Origin: Bacillota bacterium
GTDB taxonomy: Bacteria; Bacillota; UBA4882; UBA8346
DNA length: 64,000 nucleotides
Assembly (NCBI GenBank): GCA_023426245.1
Contig: JAFABB010000001.1
Coordinates: forward strand, 62,001 to 126,000
Reading direction: 5' to 3'
Below, one piece after another: positions 26,435-35,656 of the stretch; position 1 is the stretch's first letter; each line of letters starts with the position of its first letter. The notes under the pieces were generated by a model. The model was given only the letters and a program-made list of their open reading frames with translations. It searched no databases and had not been told where the DNA came from. A program made the position numbers and the translations under genes.

Positions 26435-27099
26435 TTACATTTTGACAGTACTCCGGCGCCCTTTATAACGGTTGAGCACTTTCGTGCCTTGATAATCAAT
26501 GGCATTTTGCGGGCAAAGGTTGATACACTTTTGGCAGTGAAAACATTTTCCAATATCGAATGTGGGCTGGTTCTCCATGCTGATCGCATGAACCGGGCAG
26601 GTTTCAACACAATAACCGCCCTGGATACACCTTTTTTCATCAATTACTTTCGTTAACAACGATCGGTTTAAATCCGACACCAACGGCTTTACCATTTTTC
26701 TGGACAGCCATTTTCGCAAGCTGCTGTCATGCAGTTTATAAGTTCGATTTACCCTATAATTCTCGCAAATTGTATTCAATTCTCCGGCAAACCTCTGCAA
26801 TACTTTTTCATCCCGCTTATCCGGGCGGTTTTTACCGAAAGAAGAAGCAAAAAATATAGACATGAACCGATTTAAAAATAACTTTCGGACATACGGATGG
26901 CTGGCTTCCCCGTAAAATCCCAATTGGGCGATGACTTTAATATTTTTTGATTCAAGCAATTCACGAAAATTTTCCCGGCTTCCCCAATAACCAATTGAAA
27001 GCAATTTAAAGCATGGGCATAAAATTGTAAATCCCAGCCGCTGTTTTTCTGAAGCCGGAATTTTCTTGATAAAATCAATCATTATCTGCGCGGGATATC
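26435..27099 (-). pseudogene. EFR1-type flavodoxin-ferredoxin protein, N-terminus deleted
   Basis: The C-terminus has two [4Fe-4S] ferredoxin motifs, CIQGGYCVETCP and CFHCQKCINLCP, preceded by the later part of a flavodoxin-like domain (GYPAQIMIDFIKKIP and onward), as in EFR1-family proteins. The roughly 70 N-terminal residues that carry the FMN loop (FSGTGNT type) are absent. Homology stops near 27099, exactly where a truncated radical SAM gene begins on the other strand. The upstream part of the open frame is antisense to that gene and not part of the family. It is therefore a deletion remnant. Confidence 0.75.
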
Positions 27100-27100
27100 C

Positions 27101-27734
27101 AATGAATGCACTTAATCTTCTTGTGGAAGCCAATATTTACACCACAGTTACGCTCTGCATCACCAATGATTTGCTAAAATCCGACGATATTTTCTCTTAT
27201 CTCGATTTTGTAACTAAATTAGCGGTTGATGAAATTAGAATCATTCTGCCGATTCCTCAAGGGAATCTTGAAGGCAAAAACTATAAACCATTATATATCG
27301 ATGCCATGAAGACTCTCCGTAAATTCAAGACAGACACTCTTAATAATCCGGAATATCCAAGCATCCTTTTATTTTGTGATTATGAAAGTCAAGATTGTTT
27401 AGGTTGCGGGGCCGGTTGCCACCTCATTTCCATTAATAACGACGGTATTGTAACACCCTGCGTGGCAGTTCCCCTCGTATTCGGAAATATCTACGATAAA
27501 AGTTTAAAAGATATTTATCTTAGCATGGGAAATTATTTTAAAAACTCCGGCTTAACTTGTTATGGGCGGAAAGTCGGAAAAGCCATGAAACAAATTGCAG
27601 CCGATGGCGATAAAAAGCCATATTCGATTGAACTTTCAGAGCTCTTGGCATCCCAATGCGTAGTTCAGGGAAAAAGAGGAAAATTCTTCGAAGCCGCCGC
27701 CAATTTCAACAGGGAGGTATCCATTAATGAGTAA
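27101..27734 (+). pseudogene. Radical SAM/SPASM protein, N-terminus deleted
   Basis: The frame begins mid-protein (NALNLLVEANIYTTVTLCIT) and continues VDEIRIILPIPQGNLEGKNY, a radical SAM barrel segment, then a SPASM-like cysteine region (CDYESQDCLGCGAGC, DGIVTPCVAVPLVFGNIYD). The N-terminal CxxxCxxC that binds the catalytic cluster is missing, so the product cannot be an active radical SAM enzyme. Its left edge coincides with the truncated edge of the EFR1 gene. It overlaps the following KAS III start by 8 bases, suggesting a former operon. Confidence 0.75.
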
Positions 27735-28775
27735 GAGCGCGCGAATCATTGGGGTCGGAGGTTACAAGCCGCCCAAATTAACCAATGAAGAGTATCTTGA
27801 GATTTTTGGCAAAAAAGCCCGCATCATCTCGGAAAAAATTCCCCATGCCAGCCGCTTCAGCTTAATTGATCTTTCTACTGGAAAAATTGAAACGACCAAT
27901 ACGGAAATGGCTTTTGAAGCAGCCAAGGCCGCGCTCGGCATGGCCGGAATCAACGAAAACAATATTGAGATGATCATATACTCTTCAGCTACTCCCGATT
28001 ATTTATTACCGCCCTGTTTTACGATCTTACAGGAAAAGCTGGGCATTGCAGAATGTATGGGCTTCGACATTCGGTCAGGCTGTTCCGGCTTTGGCGCGGC
28101 GATGATCACTGCCCAACAGTACATTCAAACCGGAATGGTCCACCGCGTGCTGGTAATAGGTTCTGAAGTCTCATCCAGCAGGTTTTCTTTTCTCTTCGAA
28201 CATGATAAAAAAGACTTTCCATTAAAAGCTTTATATAACTTGATGCTTTTTGGAGATGGTGCCGGAGCCGTGATTCTTGAAGGATGCGCTACGGAAGACG
28301 AGGGTATTTTTTATTCCCAATTGGATCCACAAGACCGTTTGTCCCTTTTGGGTCAATAATGCCCGTCGGGGGTTCGGTTGATCCCTATCCCACAAGTTCA
28401 ATTGACAAAGAGCAATGGCCGCTATCCCAAGCCGGTCCCCAAACCGAAACGACCATTCCCGAAGTATTGGTTGAGGCTATCCAAAAGTTCATAAGACAGA
28501 CCCATATGTCGCTGAGTCAATTCAATCATATCATCTTACCGGTAGACTCTGAAAAAATGCTGGATAAAATCGTCGATCAGTTACCCGGATTAAACCTGGA
28601 ACGAATCATTAGCATCAGCCCGGAAGGCGGAAGCCTGGCCAATGCCGCCGTCCCTCTCACCTTAGTGAAAGCGAAGGAGGAACAACGCTTCAAGAAAGGA
28701 GACAAAATCTTAATTTACGCCGCAGAAAACACCCAGTGGCAACATGGAGTGATCGGGCTCAACTGGAGTTTGTAA
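27727..28775 (+). pseudogene. KAS III-like beta-ketoacyl synthase, frameshifted
   Basis: The first frame (27727-28359) reads a FabH-like N-terminal half with the cysteine motif FDIRSGCSGFGAAM and FGDGAGAVILEG. The rest is in another frame: MPVGGSVDPYPTSSID through the C-terminus ending at 28775. The shift lies between about 28300 and 28365. In the C-terminal half the usual PHQAN histidine motif is replaced by HIILPVDSEK and the GNTSAAS asparagine loop by EGGSLANAAVP, so even the ancestral protein was a divergent member. It was probably part of a biosynthetic operon with the radical SAM gene. Confidence 0.75.
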
Positions 28776-28792
28776 TAGACCATTTTTTCTAT

Positions 28793-28817
28793 AAAAAAAT
28801 CCAGGCTATTCGCCTGG
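28793..28817 (-). terminator. Intrinsic terminator after the small membrane protein gene
   Basis: CCAGGC (28801-28806) pairs with GCCTGG (28812-28817) around TATTC; on the minus strand a run of seven T (28799-28793) follows after one A. It ends the 28864-29187 transcript and faces the convergent KAS III remnant. Confidence 0.85.
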
Positions 28818-28863
28818 AAAGTCCATAATATGGAATCCTTGGTTTTCGGTTATAAACTGAAAA

Positions 28864-29187
28864 TTAGTTCCTTTCATCCAGCCGGATCACAATGCCCCCG
28901 GCCATCCGGGCAAAGCCGTTATAAAGTAAGGCAGCGATCACCGCCGTCAATCCCGATAATAAACCATAGACAATACTTCCGAATATGGCTCCCATGATAA
29001 TGGCCAAAATTTGCAATAGTCCGGTGTGTTCCAAACTAGCAATCCCCAGTTGAAGTCCAATGCTGTTCAAACAGGTGCCGATGAGAATTGCAATTAAGCC
29101 CAGAACCAAGCCCAAAACCAATCCTAGTAAAAAGAACAATTTAAATGCGGATCCCGGACTGATTCTCTCAATTTCATAGTTCTTCAT
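28864..29187 (-). CDS. Small integral membrane protein (DUF3566-like)
   Basis: A 107-residue protein with two long hydrophobic segments, LFFLLGLVLGLVLGLIAILIG and a second at residues about 60-95 (ILAIIMGAIFGSIVYGLLSG), separated by a short polar loop. The pattern of a polar N-terminus, two membrane passes and the segment NGFARMAGGI resembles DUF3566-type proteins. It stands alone with its own terminator. Function unknown. Confidence 0.65.
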   Translation of the reverse strand: MKNYEIERISPGSAFKLFFLLGLVLGLVLGLIAILIGTCLNSIGLQLGIASLEHTGLLQILAIIMGAIFGSIVYGLLSGLTAVIAALLYNGFARMAGGIVIRLDERN

Positions 29188-29320
29188 TCGCCCGCCCCCG
29201 TTTAACAGCCTATCAAAATATATGGGGACCGGCTCATTTTTATTCCAAAAAACCGGAATGAAGTTTGAGAAAGTTCATTATGGCATTCTTCATCCTATCG
29301 GTACCTGGGTTATAATTTAA

Positions 29321-29380
29321 AAGAAAAGACCGATCAACCACGAAATACACGAAAGGGCATGAAAAAGAGCTGACAGTCAA
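29321..29380. repeat. Dispersed CACGAAATAC repeat, copy C
   Basis: A diverged copy of the 60-base units at 19441 and 19987, sharing ATCAACCACGAAATAC and a final CAGTCAA. It lies in the 242-base gap before the secreted hypothetical protein, in which I see nothing else. Confidence 0.55.
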
Positions 29381-29429
29381 GGCCGACACATTAAATCGAC
29401 TTATATTTCGTGATTTTAACATATCCCGC

Positions 29430-30071
29430 TCAGGCCATTACCGATTTTAAATCGAGATAGAATTTATCGAGAGTCATTCCGAGACACATTCCAATTGATA
29501 TATTTGCGCAATTTTCTATTGTATCAAATATACTTCCTTCATACCCCTCATCCGTTCCACTTGTGATATAAACCTCTTCATAGATCTTATCAAGAACAAC
29601 TTTATCGTTTATAGTGACAAGAAAACCTATTCTGACTTTTGCTTCACATTTCTCCCAAATAAAACCGGTAACACATGGGTAAAATACCTCCAGAGTCGGC
29701 TTGATAACTAATTTACCTAGCCCTGCCTCTGAATTATTTGTATTCATACCGAAAGATCGAAAGTCATTCTTCATCTTGGTAATTATAATATCGCTTAAAG
29801 AGGCATCCCAAAAATCATTATATTTCTCGACTTTTATTCCACCCGTAACTGTTTCCCCAATAAAATTGTCCCTTTTGTCTTCCAGATTAAGGACTTCAAT
29901 TGCCCGTGTGAACTGTCCATCGATTTTGACGCGCGTTGGGCTATTATGAAATGTCGGATGTTGATGGAATAGTCGCGTAAAGAGTCTATTATTGGATATA
30001 GCATTTGCATCATCCATAAAAAGAGAAAAGGCAGAGATAAAAACAAGCAGTAACAATATTGACTTTTTCAT
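29430..30071 (-). CDS. Secreted hypothetical protein
   Basis: A 213-residue protein with a signal peptide (MKKSILLLLVFISAFSLFMD, cleavage near ANA-ISN) and no membrane anchor after it. I start at ATG 30071, which has GGGGAG upstream, instead of eight codons earlier. The mature part has an RAIEVLNLEDKRDN block and a C-terminal ANISIGMCLGMTLDKFY block, somewhat like periplasmic YajG/DUF4410-type proteins, but I do not recognise it firmly. Likely periplasmic if the cell has an outer membrane. Confidence 0.6.
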   Translation of the reverse strand: MKKSILLLLVFISAFSLFMDDANAISNNRLFTRLFHQHPTFHNSPTRVKIDGQFTRAIEVLNLEDKRDNFIGETVTGGIKVEKYNDFWDASLSDIIITKMKNDFRSFGMNTNNSEAGLGKLVIKPTLEVFYPCVTGFIWEKCEAKVRIGFLVTINDKVVLDKIYEEVYITSGTDEGYEGSIFDTIENCANISIGMCLGMTLDKFYLDLKSVMA

Positions 30072-30253
30072 AAATTTTCTCCCCGATTTAGACAAATTAA
30101 ATACAATAAAATTTTATCATATTTTTCGAATTCGTAAATAATAAAATCGGGGACTTTTATAATAACATTTCTAAAAAAATAGGTTTGTCCTCTAACTGTT
30201 TTACGCGAAACATTGTATCCGTCATTTTGTTTACTATAACAACTTCCAATATA

Positions 30254-31456
30254 TTATAAAATTAAAAACTCCGATGAACACTGGGTCAGCAACTCAGGCT
30301 CCCCCTCCCGGATTACCAGCGTATCTTCAATCCCCACCACTCCGGTGCCCGGAAGGGCTACTTTCGGTTCCACCGCCACCACCATTCCCGCTTCCAGCGG
30401 ATATTCCATTTTAGGGGCCAGGAAAGGAGGTTCATCCAATTCCAAGCCGACACCGTGGCCTACAAACCGGACTTTTTCAGGTCCCAGTCCCATAAATTCT
30501 TTCTCATAACCAAGTTCCGCAGCGCGCCCGGAAGCCCGCTCAAAAACCTCAAGCCAAGGGATCCCCGGTTTTAAGCATTCTAAAATAACCCCTTCCACCT
30601 CCACCATGGCTTGATATGCCTTTAACACCTCGGACGGGGGATTACCCCAACTGAACATCCGGGTCTGGTCAACATGATAACCTTCAAAAACCAGGGCATA
30701 ATCCAAAAGCACCGGGGCGTTTTCAGGAATTACCTTCATCGCGGCCCCATAGGGAACCGCTTTGGAAGTTCCGATCCCGGCGCAAATCCCATCAAACTTG
30801 GTTCCTGCCAGCGTGTTTTCCCCCGCCGAACAGACTCCCAGACATTCGATTCCTTCCTTGCGGCAACGCACCAAGAGCCCGTGACCGTGAAGACGTAGAT
30901 AATTTTCAATCACCGCGCTTAATTCCAACTCTGTCATGCTGGGCCTGAATTCTTCCTTCACAAGCTCCGGCAAATGGGCTATTATTTTGCCTGCCGCAGC
31001 CTGGATTGAGATCTCGCTCTCGGATTTGACCAAGCGTAACCTCCGGATATCAAAGGATAAGTCGATAATCCTGGCCCCGCCGCATAATTGCTGAAAACGA
31101 TCTACCGTGGTATAGGAAGTGGCATCCAGCGTGAACCCGATTTGCTTTGTGGCGTCGGTTTTATACGGCTCCAGCAGCCTCATTAAATCCTTGGAATTAT
31201 AAAATGCTCCCAGCTCAATACTGCCGGCCTCTTCCCGGATCCGTTTCAGAGATTTCCGGGCCAGGATGAGGGGTTTTCCCTTATCCGGGACCAATAAGTA
31301 CAATGGCTGCAGTGAACCGGTATAATAATAAATGTCGGAATTTTGCGTGAGAATTGCCAAAGCAACCTCTCTTTGGCACAATAGATTTTGGAGTCCAGCG
31401 ATGCGTTCCGAAAATTCCCCAGTCCTAAAGGATGTCATGTCAAACCCTGCTTTCAT
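30254..31456 (-). CDS. M24 family metallopeptidase (Xaa-Pro dipeptidase-like)
   Basis: A 400-residue pita-bread-fold peptidase with an N-terminal creatinase-like domain. Metal ligands are in VLLDYALVFEGYHVDQTRMF (two Asp), FVGHGVGLELDEPPF (His), VVAVEPKV (Glu) and VVGIEDTL (Glu). Family enzymes remove residues before proline or act on related small peptides. It lies downstream of glyA and is separated from it by a terminator, so it is probably transcribed on its own. Confidence 0.88.
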   Translation of the reverse strand: MKAGFDMTSFRTGEFSERIAGLQNLLCQREVALAILTQNSDIYYYTGSLQPLYLLVPDKGKPLILARKSLKRIREEAGSIELGAFYNSKDLMRLLEPYKTDATKQIGFTLDATSYTTVDRFQQLCGGARIIDLSFDIRRLRLVKSESEISIQAAAGKIIAHLPELVKEEFRPSMTELELSAVIENYLRLHGHGLLVRCRKEGIECLGVCSAGENTLAGTKFDGICAGIGTSKAVPYGAAMKVIPENAPVLLDYALVFEGYHVDQTRMFSWGNPPSEVLKAYQAMVEVEGVILECLKPGIPWLEVFERASGRAAELGYEKEFMGLGPEKVRFVGHGVGLELDEPPFLAPKMEYPLEAGMVVAVEPKVALPGTGVVGIEDTLVIREGEPELLTQCSSEFLIL

Positions 31457-31472
31457 TGAATTTTAACCTTAT

Positions 31473-31516
31473 AAAAAAATTGGCGCGTACTCTTTTGCAA
31501 GATTAGTCGCCAATTT
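31473..31516 (-). terminator. Intrinsic terminator after glyA
   Basis: AAATTGGCG (31477-31485) pairs with CGCCAATTT (31508-31516); on the minus strand T residues follow (31476-31473). A second small hairpin CTGCGC/GCGCAG lies just upstream at about 31546-31568. Confidence 0.7.
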
Positions 31517-31584
31517 CCAGTTTCCTTCTTATAGAACCAAACCTGCGCCTTGATAGGTTGCGCAGACTTGGCTTAAAAAAATTC

Positions 31585-33111
31585 TTACCCGAAATATTTC
31601 TGTAAAAACTCCAAGTCCAGCTCCGGATAAACCGGGAAACGGTCCAGTAATGCCTTAACCCTGGATTTGGCTTCGGTTTTAACTTTCTCATCCATCGTGT
31701 ACTTGGCTTTACTGAGTTTACCGGCATTTTCACCTGAGGTAATCTGTTCCGGTTTGGTATGAGTCAGCACTAATTTAAAAGTGGCGGCCATTTCCTTCAT
31801 TTCAGCCTCACCCATGCCGAGCGTTGTCACAGCCGCGGTACCTACACGCAAACCACTGGTATACCACGGACCGTTGGTATCAAAAGGCAACGAATTGCGG
31901 TTCAAAGTAATACTGCATTCCCGGACCGCGCTTTCCGCCTGGCGACCGGTAAGTCCGAAAGGCCGGACATCGATTAAAAAGAGATGATTGTCGGTACCGC
32001 CGGTAGCTACCGCCATTCCTTCATCCAGACAATTTTTTGCAAAGACGCGGGCGTTTTCCACTATCTTGGCGGCATAAGCCTTAAATTCAGGCTGACAGGC
32101 TTCGGTTAAGGCAATCGCTTTGGCTGCCATTACATGTGGCAACGGACCGCCAATAACCAGGGGGCAACCTTTATCCACATGTTCGGCGAATTCCGCAGTA
32201 CATAATACCAACCCGCCCCGGGGTCCGCGCAGCGTTTTATGAGTGGTGGTCGTCACGACATGGGCATTGGCCACCGGATTATAATCGCCCTCAAATACTC
32301 CGCCCGCCACCAGACCGGCGAAGTGAGCCATATCCACCATCAGCGTGGCCCCGGCCTTATCGGCGATTTGCCGTAAACGTTTAAAATTGATGATCCGGGG
32401 GTAAGCGCTAAATCCGGCCAACAAGAGCAGAGGTTTGATTTCCAGCGCCATTTTTTCAATCTCATCATAGTCCAGCAAGCCGGTTTCCTTGTTCACACTG
32501 TACGAATAAGCATCAAACATCTGAGCCGACACATTCTGGCGGTAGCCATGGGTCAAATGGCCCCCTGAATAATAGTCCATCCCCAGCAACCTCTGATTAC
32601 CGAGCCGGGACCGTAATTGATTCCAGTCCTCCCGGGTCAAATGGGACGGTTCGGTCTCGCCCAAAGCTTCCAAACCCGGCATCTTCACTTTGGCGTTTAA
32701 AATGGCCCAATATGCCACTAAATTGGCATCCGCGCCGGAATGGGGCTGAACATAAGCATGATCGCACCCGAATAATTTACATGCTGTTTCAGCAGCATAA
32801 GCCTCAATATGATCAACGTTGTCGCAACCGGCATAGAAACGGTGAAAAGGGAACCCTTCCGCGTATTTATCGGTGAGCAAGTTACCCATCGCCATTTGAG
32901 TGGAAAGGGAACAGTAGTTTTCACTGGCGATTAATTTCAAATTACTCCGTTGATCCTTCAATTCCTGTACAATCGATTTGGCAACAGCCGGTACCACCTT
33001 GGCTACTTCGGTGAGATTTGCCAAATATCCCAAAAACCCGGAGTGGATGTTTTCGGGTTTAGTGGTTGCCAAATAGTCCTGAATGGCATTTACGTTAACA
33101 ACATTCGACAT
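31585..33111 (-). CDS. glyA: Serine hydroxymethyltransferase, long form
   Basis: Converts serine and tetrahydrofolate to glycine and methylene-tetrahydrofolate. The PLP lysine is in VTTTTHKTLRGPRGG; other landmarks are KLIASENYCS near the N-terminus and VDMAHFAGLVAGG. At 508 residues it is longer than the common 410-430 form, with an N-terminal extension and internal insertions of the long GlyA subgroup. AGGAGG precedes the ATG. A tandem glycine riboswitch and terminator lie directly upstream, so expression should respond to glycine. Confidence 0.95.
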   Translation of the reverse strand: MSNVVNVNAIQDYLATTKPENIHSGFLGYLANLTEVAKVVPAVAKSIVQELKDQRSNLKLIASENYCSLSTQMAMGNLLTDKYAEGFPFHRFYAGCDNVDHIEAYAAETACKLFGCDHAYVQPHSGADANLVAYWAILNAKVKMPGLEALGETEPSHLTREDWNQLRSRLGNQRLLGMDYYSGGHLTHGYRQNVSAQMFDAYSYSVNKETGLLDYDEIEKMALEIKPLLLLAGFSAYPRIINFKRLRQIADKAGATLMVDMAHFAGLVAGGVFEGDYNPVANAHVVTTTTHKTLRGPRGGLVLCTAEFAEHVDKGCPLVIGGPLPHVMAAKAIALTEACQPEFKAYAAKIVENARVFAKNCLDEGMAVATGGTDNHLFLIDVRPFGLTGRQAESAVRECSITLNRNSLPFDTNGPWYTSGLRVGTAAVTTLGMGEAEMKEMAATFKLVLTHTKPEQITSGENAGKLSKAKYTMDEKVKTEAKSRVKALLDRFPVYPELDLEFLQKYFG

Positions 33112-33140
33112 TCATTCTCCTCCTATCCGATTGGAAACAA

Positions 33141-33173
33141 AATAAAAAAATGAGATCGGAGGGACCCCATTTT
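33141..33173 (-). terminator. Terminator in the glycine riboswitch expression platform
   Basis: On the minus strand AAAATGGGGTC (33173-33163) can pair, with two G-U pairs, with GATCTCATTTT (33157-33147) around CCTCC, followed by T-rich 33146-33141. It lies between the aptamers and the glyA start, where glycine binding could decide termination. Confidence 0.65.
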
Positions 33174-33194
33174 GAACAAAAGAAAATAAACCAT

Positions 33195-33515
33195 GCGTTC
33201 ACGCACGCCTCCTCTGTCCTTTTGCCTGAGAGATTGCATCTCCTCCATGAATCGGATAAATCCTCTTCATTCCGGAGCTGATTACCCCTTCGGCGCCCTT
33301 TAGGTCTCTCCAGAGATTCGTCGGGTTATACTCCTTTTACCTGAGAGATTGAATCCCCGGAATTTAAGTGTAGCCTCCCACCCGGGGTCTAGCCCAATTT
33401 CCCAGACCTTCACTGCATTTTCCGGATAGATAATCCAACTTAATTTCGGCGGTTTTGCCCCTTCGGTGTAGCGTACGGGTCCGCAGACTAGGTACGATAA
33501 CTCTCATATAACCGT
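33195..33515 (-). ncRNA. Tandem glycine riboswitch
   Basis: The minus-strand leader of glyA carries two copies of the glycine aptamer signature. The gene-proximal one has GGAGAGACC, GGCGCCGAAGGGG and CAATCTCTCAGGCAAAAGGA; the distal one has CACCGAAGGGGCAAAACC and CAATCTCTCAGGTAAAAGGA. These are the conserved blocks of the gcvT-type motif. The distal copy departs more from consensus at its 5' side. A terminator-like hairpin follows. Control of glycine metabolism is expected. Confidence 0.92.
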
Positions 33516-33530
33516 CAACCGATGCTTTAG

Positions 33531-33559
33531 ATTATAAACTTCTTCAAAAATGTTGTCAA
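33531..33559 (-). promoter_or_regulatory. Consensus promoter of the glycine riboswitch-glyA transcript
   Basis: TTGACA (33559-33554), 17-bp spacer, TATAAT (33536-33531) on the minus strand. The start point near 33524 puts the first aptamer immediately at the 5' end of the RNA. Confidence 0.85.
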
Positions 33560-33635
33560 CCATTGAAAGGTCGAGATGAAATCCTAATTCTTCAGCAGCT
33601 ACCTGGAGAATGATAGCTAGTTATTGTGGGAAGGT

Positions 33636-34421
33636 TTACTTGGATCCAACCTTCATCAGCTGGGCTTCCAAAAAACCAGCCGTGAGCTGAAGCACTTCAT
33701 TTTCCTGTTTCAATTGGTTAAAAGTATGATCGCCGCCATCAATGATATGAAACTCAACTCGATTTCCGTATATTTCTTGATACCGTCGCGAAGTGCCCAA
33801 GGGCACTGTTTCATCTTTATCTCCATGGAGCAGTAATACTTTTTTGTCATAAAAAACGGCGCTTTTGAAAAGATCCAATGAATTTAGATCTTTGATGAAG
33901 TCCATACCAAGGGCCAATCCCCCGATATCGATAAACCCGGTTCGGTGTGCTTCCTGCATTTCAACATCGGATTTCCCTCTGGGAGGAATATCTTTCATGT
34001 TTCCGGCCGGAGCCCACAAACATAGAGCCTGAATATCTTCTTTGCAATCAGCTGCAAGCATGCTGGCCACCACTCCGCCCATACTCAGCCCGACCAGGGC
34101 AATCCCCTCCCGGTCTACAAAATCGAGAGTTTTTACGAATTTTAAAATGCTTTTGGCATCTTCGAGTTCTTTGGAGAGGGTCATTTCCATAAAATCCCCG
34201 TCGCTTTCCCCACTACCCCCAAAATCAAAGCGTACACTGGCGATGCCATTTTTTTCAAGCAATCTCGACAGTTTAACAAAAATAAAGTGGGGTTCCATTT
34301 TATTGCCGGTAAACCCATGAAAAATTATCACCGTCGGCATTTTTCCGCTTACTCCGTCCGGGATATGAAGCATTCCCCGCAAGGTCAAAGATCTGCTTTC
34401 CATTTCCACCGCTTTTTGCAT
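33636..34421 (-). CDS. Alpha/beta hydrolase (esterase)
   Basis: A 261-residue cytoplasmic alpha/beta hydrolase. The oxyanion loop is IIFHGFTGNK, the nucleophile elbow GLSMGG, the acid in LLHGDKDETVP and the histidine in IIDGGDHTF. It resembles feruloyl/cinnamoyl esterase-type and acyl hydrolases. I start at ATG 34421, since the GTG three codons upstream lies within the GAGGTGG ribosome binding site. It stands alone; substrate unknown. Confidence 0.85.
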   Translation of the reverse strand: MQKAVEMESRSLTLRGMLHIPDGVSGKMPTVIIFHGFTGNKMEPHFIFVKLSRLLEKNGIASVRFDFGGSGESDGDFMEMTLSKELEDAKSILKFVKTLDFVDREGIALVGLSMGGVVASMLAADCKEDIQALCLWAPAGNMKDIPPRGKSDVEMQEAHRTGFIDIGGLALGMDFIKDLNSLDLFKSAVFYDKKVLLLHGDKDETVPLGTSRRYQEIYGNRVEFHIIDGGDHTFNQLKQENEVLQLTAGFLEAQLMKVGSK

Positions 34422-34558
34422 GAAGACCACCTCTCATTTCAATATTATCGGATAAATCTCAAAGGAAAATATAAGCAATCTGCCCAAAAACAATCATACA
34501 CCCAACATAATGGTCAACGCGAGCCTCTTTTTATGACTCTTCTTGTATTTTACAATTC

Positions 34559-35401
34559 TCATCCTTCAATGGGCATTCGAATTTCAGTGAGCAATTTTTT
34601 TGGACTCCGCGGAAAAATAATTCCCGGGCCTTTTAGATAGATCTCCAGACAGGGGAGATGCATCTTCAAATGATGCAAATTGATATAATCAATCATCGCC
34701 TTATACGATTCTCCCAAAGCTTCATAAGCTCCCCGGTGAATCGCAGCAAGAACCTCTCCGCCTTTGAGAACCTTGTTTTCTATCCCCGCGACATTCAGTT
34801 GTCTCTTTACAGGCAACCCTGCTTCAATATCGGCATCCTCTTCTTTGTATCCTTCATCATAATAAAGCGCCATTGGCGGACCCGCTACATACCTTCCGTA
34901 ATGTTTATATAATTTTCCAAGGTATTTTCCAATATCATTGTATTTTCCTTTGTATCTTACCGAAGCAATCAATGTGTCAGGAACTTTTTTGGTAATGAGC
35001 TGTGGAGTAGGACTCATATTATTGACCTCTCCGTTTTCTTTAAGTTGCTGAATATAAAAGGCCAATTTATCCCGAATCACCCGGCTTTTTTCAATGTTCT
35101 CACAAATCTCTCGATATCGCCCGATCAGGTGATTTAAAAGCTCCGCGTCATCCTGATATGAATCTAAGATGAATTGAATCTCCCGCAAAGGAAACCCGAG
35201 TTCTTTTAATTCTTGAATAATCTTCGCCTTCTCTAAGGCATTCTCGGAATAATACCTATAGCCGGACTCCGGATCGACAAAAGTCGGTTCTAAAAAGATC
35301 CCGCTCCGATAAGAATCCGGGGCAATAATAATTTTCCTGGAACACCCTTTTCTGTCCGGATTAAAAAACCGACTCCTATTTTTTTCTACACCATGTTTCA
35401 T
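34559..35401 (-). CDS. MerR-like protein with GyrI effector domain and eroded HTH
   Basis: The C-terminal 150 residues form a GyrI/BmrR-type effector-binding domain (TLIASVRYKGKYNDIGKYLG), and the middle has the MerR coiled region after EPTFVDPESGYRYYS, a hallmark just behind the MerR winged helix. The N-terminal helix-turn-helix itself (normally ending LRYYDEIGLLKP) is not recognisable: the sequence reads KIIIAPDSYRSGIFLEP. The open frame continues upstream to 35608 through a hydrophobic stretch not typical of the family. It may be a decaying regulator or an effector-binding protein that lost DNA binding. I use Met at 35401 as a tentative start. Confidence 0.6.
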   Translation of the reverse strand: MKHGVEKNRSRFFNPDRKGCSRKIIIAPDSYRSGIFLEPTFVDPESGYRYYSENALEKAKIIQELKELGFPLREIQFILDSYQDDAELLNHLIGRYREICENIEKSRVIRDKLAFYIQQLKENGEVNNMSPTPQLITKKVPDTLIASVRYKGKYNDIGKYLGKLYKHYGRYVAGPPMALYYDEGYKEEDADIEAGLPVKRQLNVAGIENKVLKGGEVLAAIHRGAYEALGESYKAMIDYINLHHLKMHLPCLEIYLKGPGIIFPRSPKKLLTEIRMPIEG

Positions 35402-35656
35402 TAACCTTGGAAAGCTTGAAACTTTTCCATAATATCGTTTTTTCCAAAACGATTCTTGTTCCCCTGGAGAGGACCAAAAAGGCTCCCGAAAAGACCGCCA
35501 TAAAATATAAAAAAAGGGACTGGTGCAAAATATATTTAAGTAAAAGAGATATACAATGATCGCACTGAAAAATATGCAACCGCCCATAGATTGTATATCT
35601 CTATTCATAAATTTTCTTTTGCAACAGCCCGTTTTTCTTAAATCTATGATGTTTAG

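Noticed and set aside
27727..28775. Programmed frameshift in the KAS III gene
   Set aside because: No slippery heptamer or stimulatory structure was seen near the junction, and neighbouring genes are also broken, so decay is the simpler reading.
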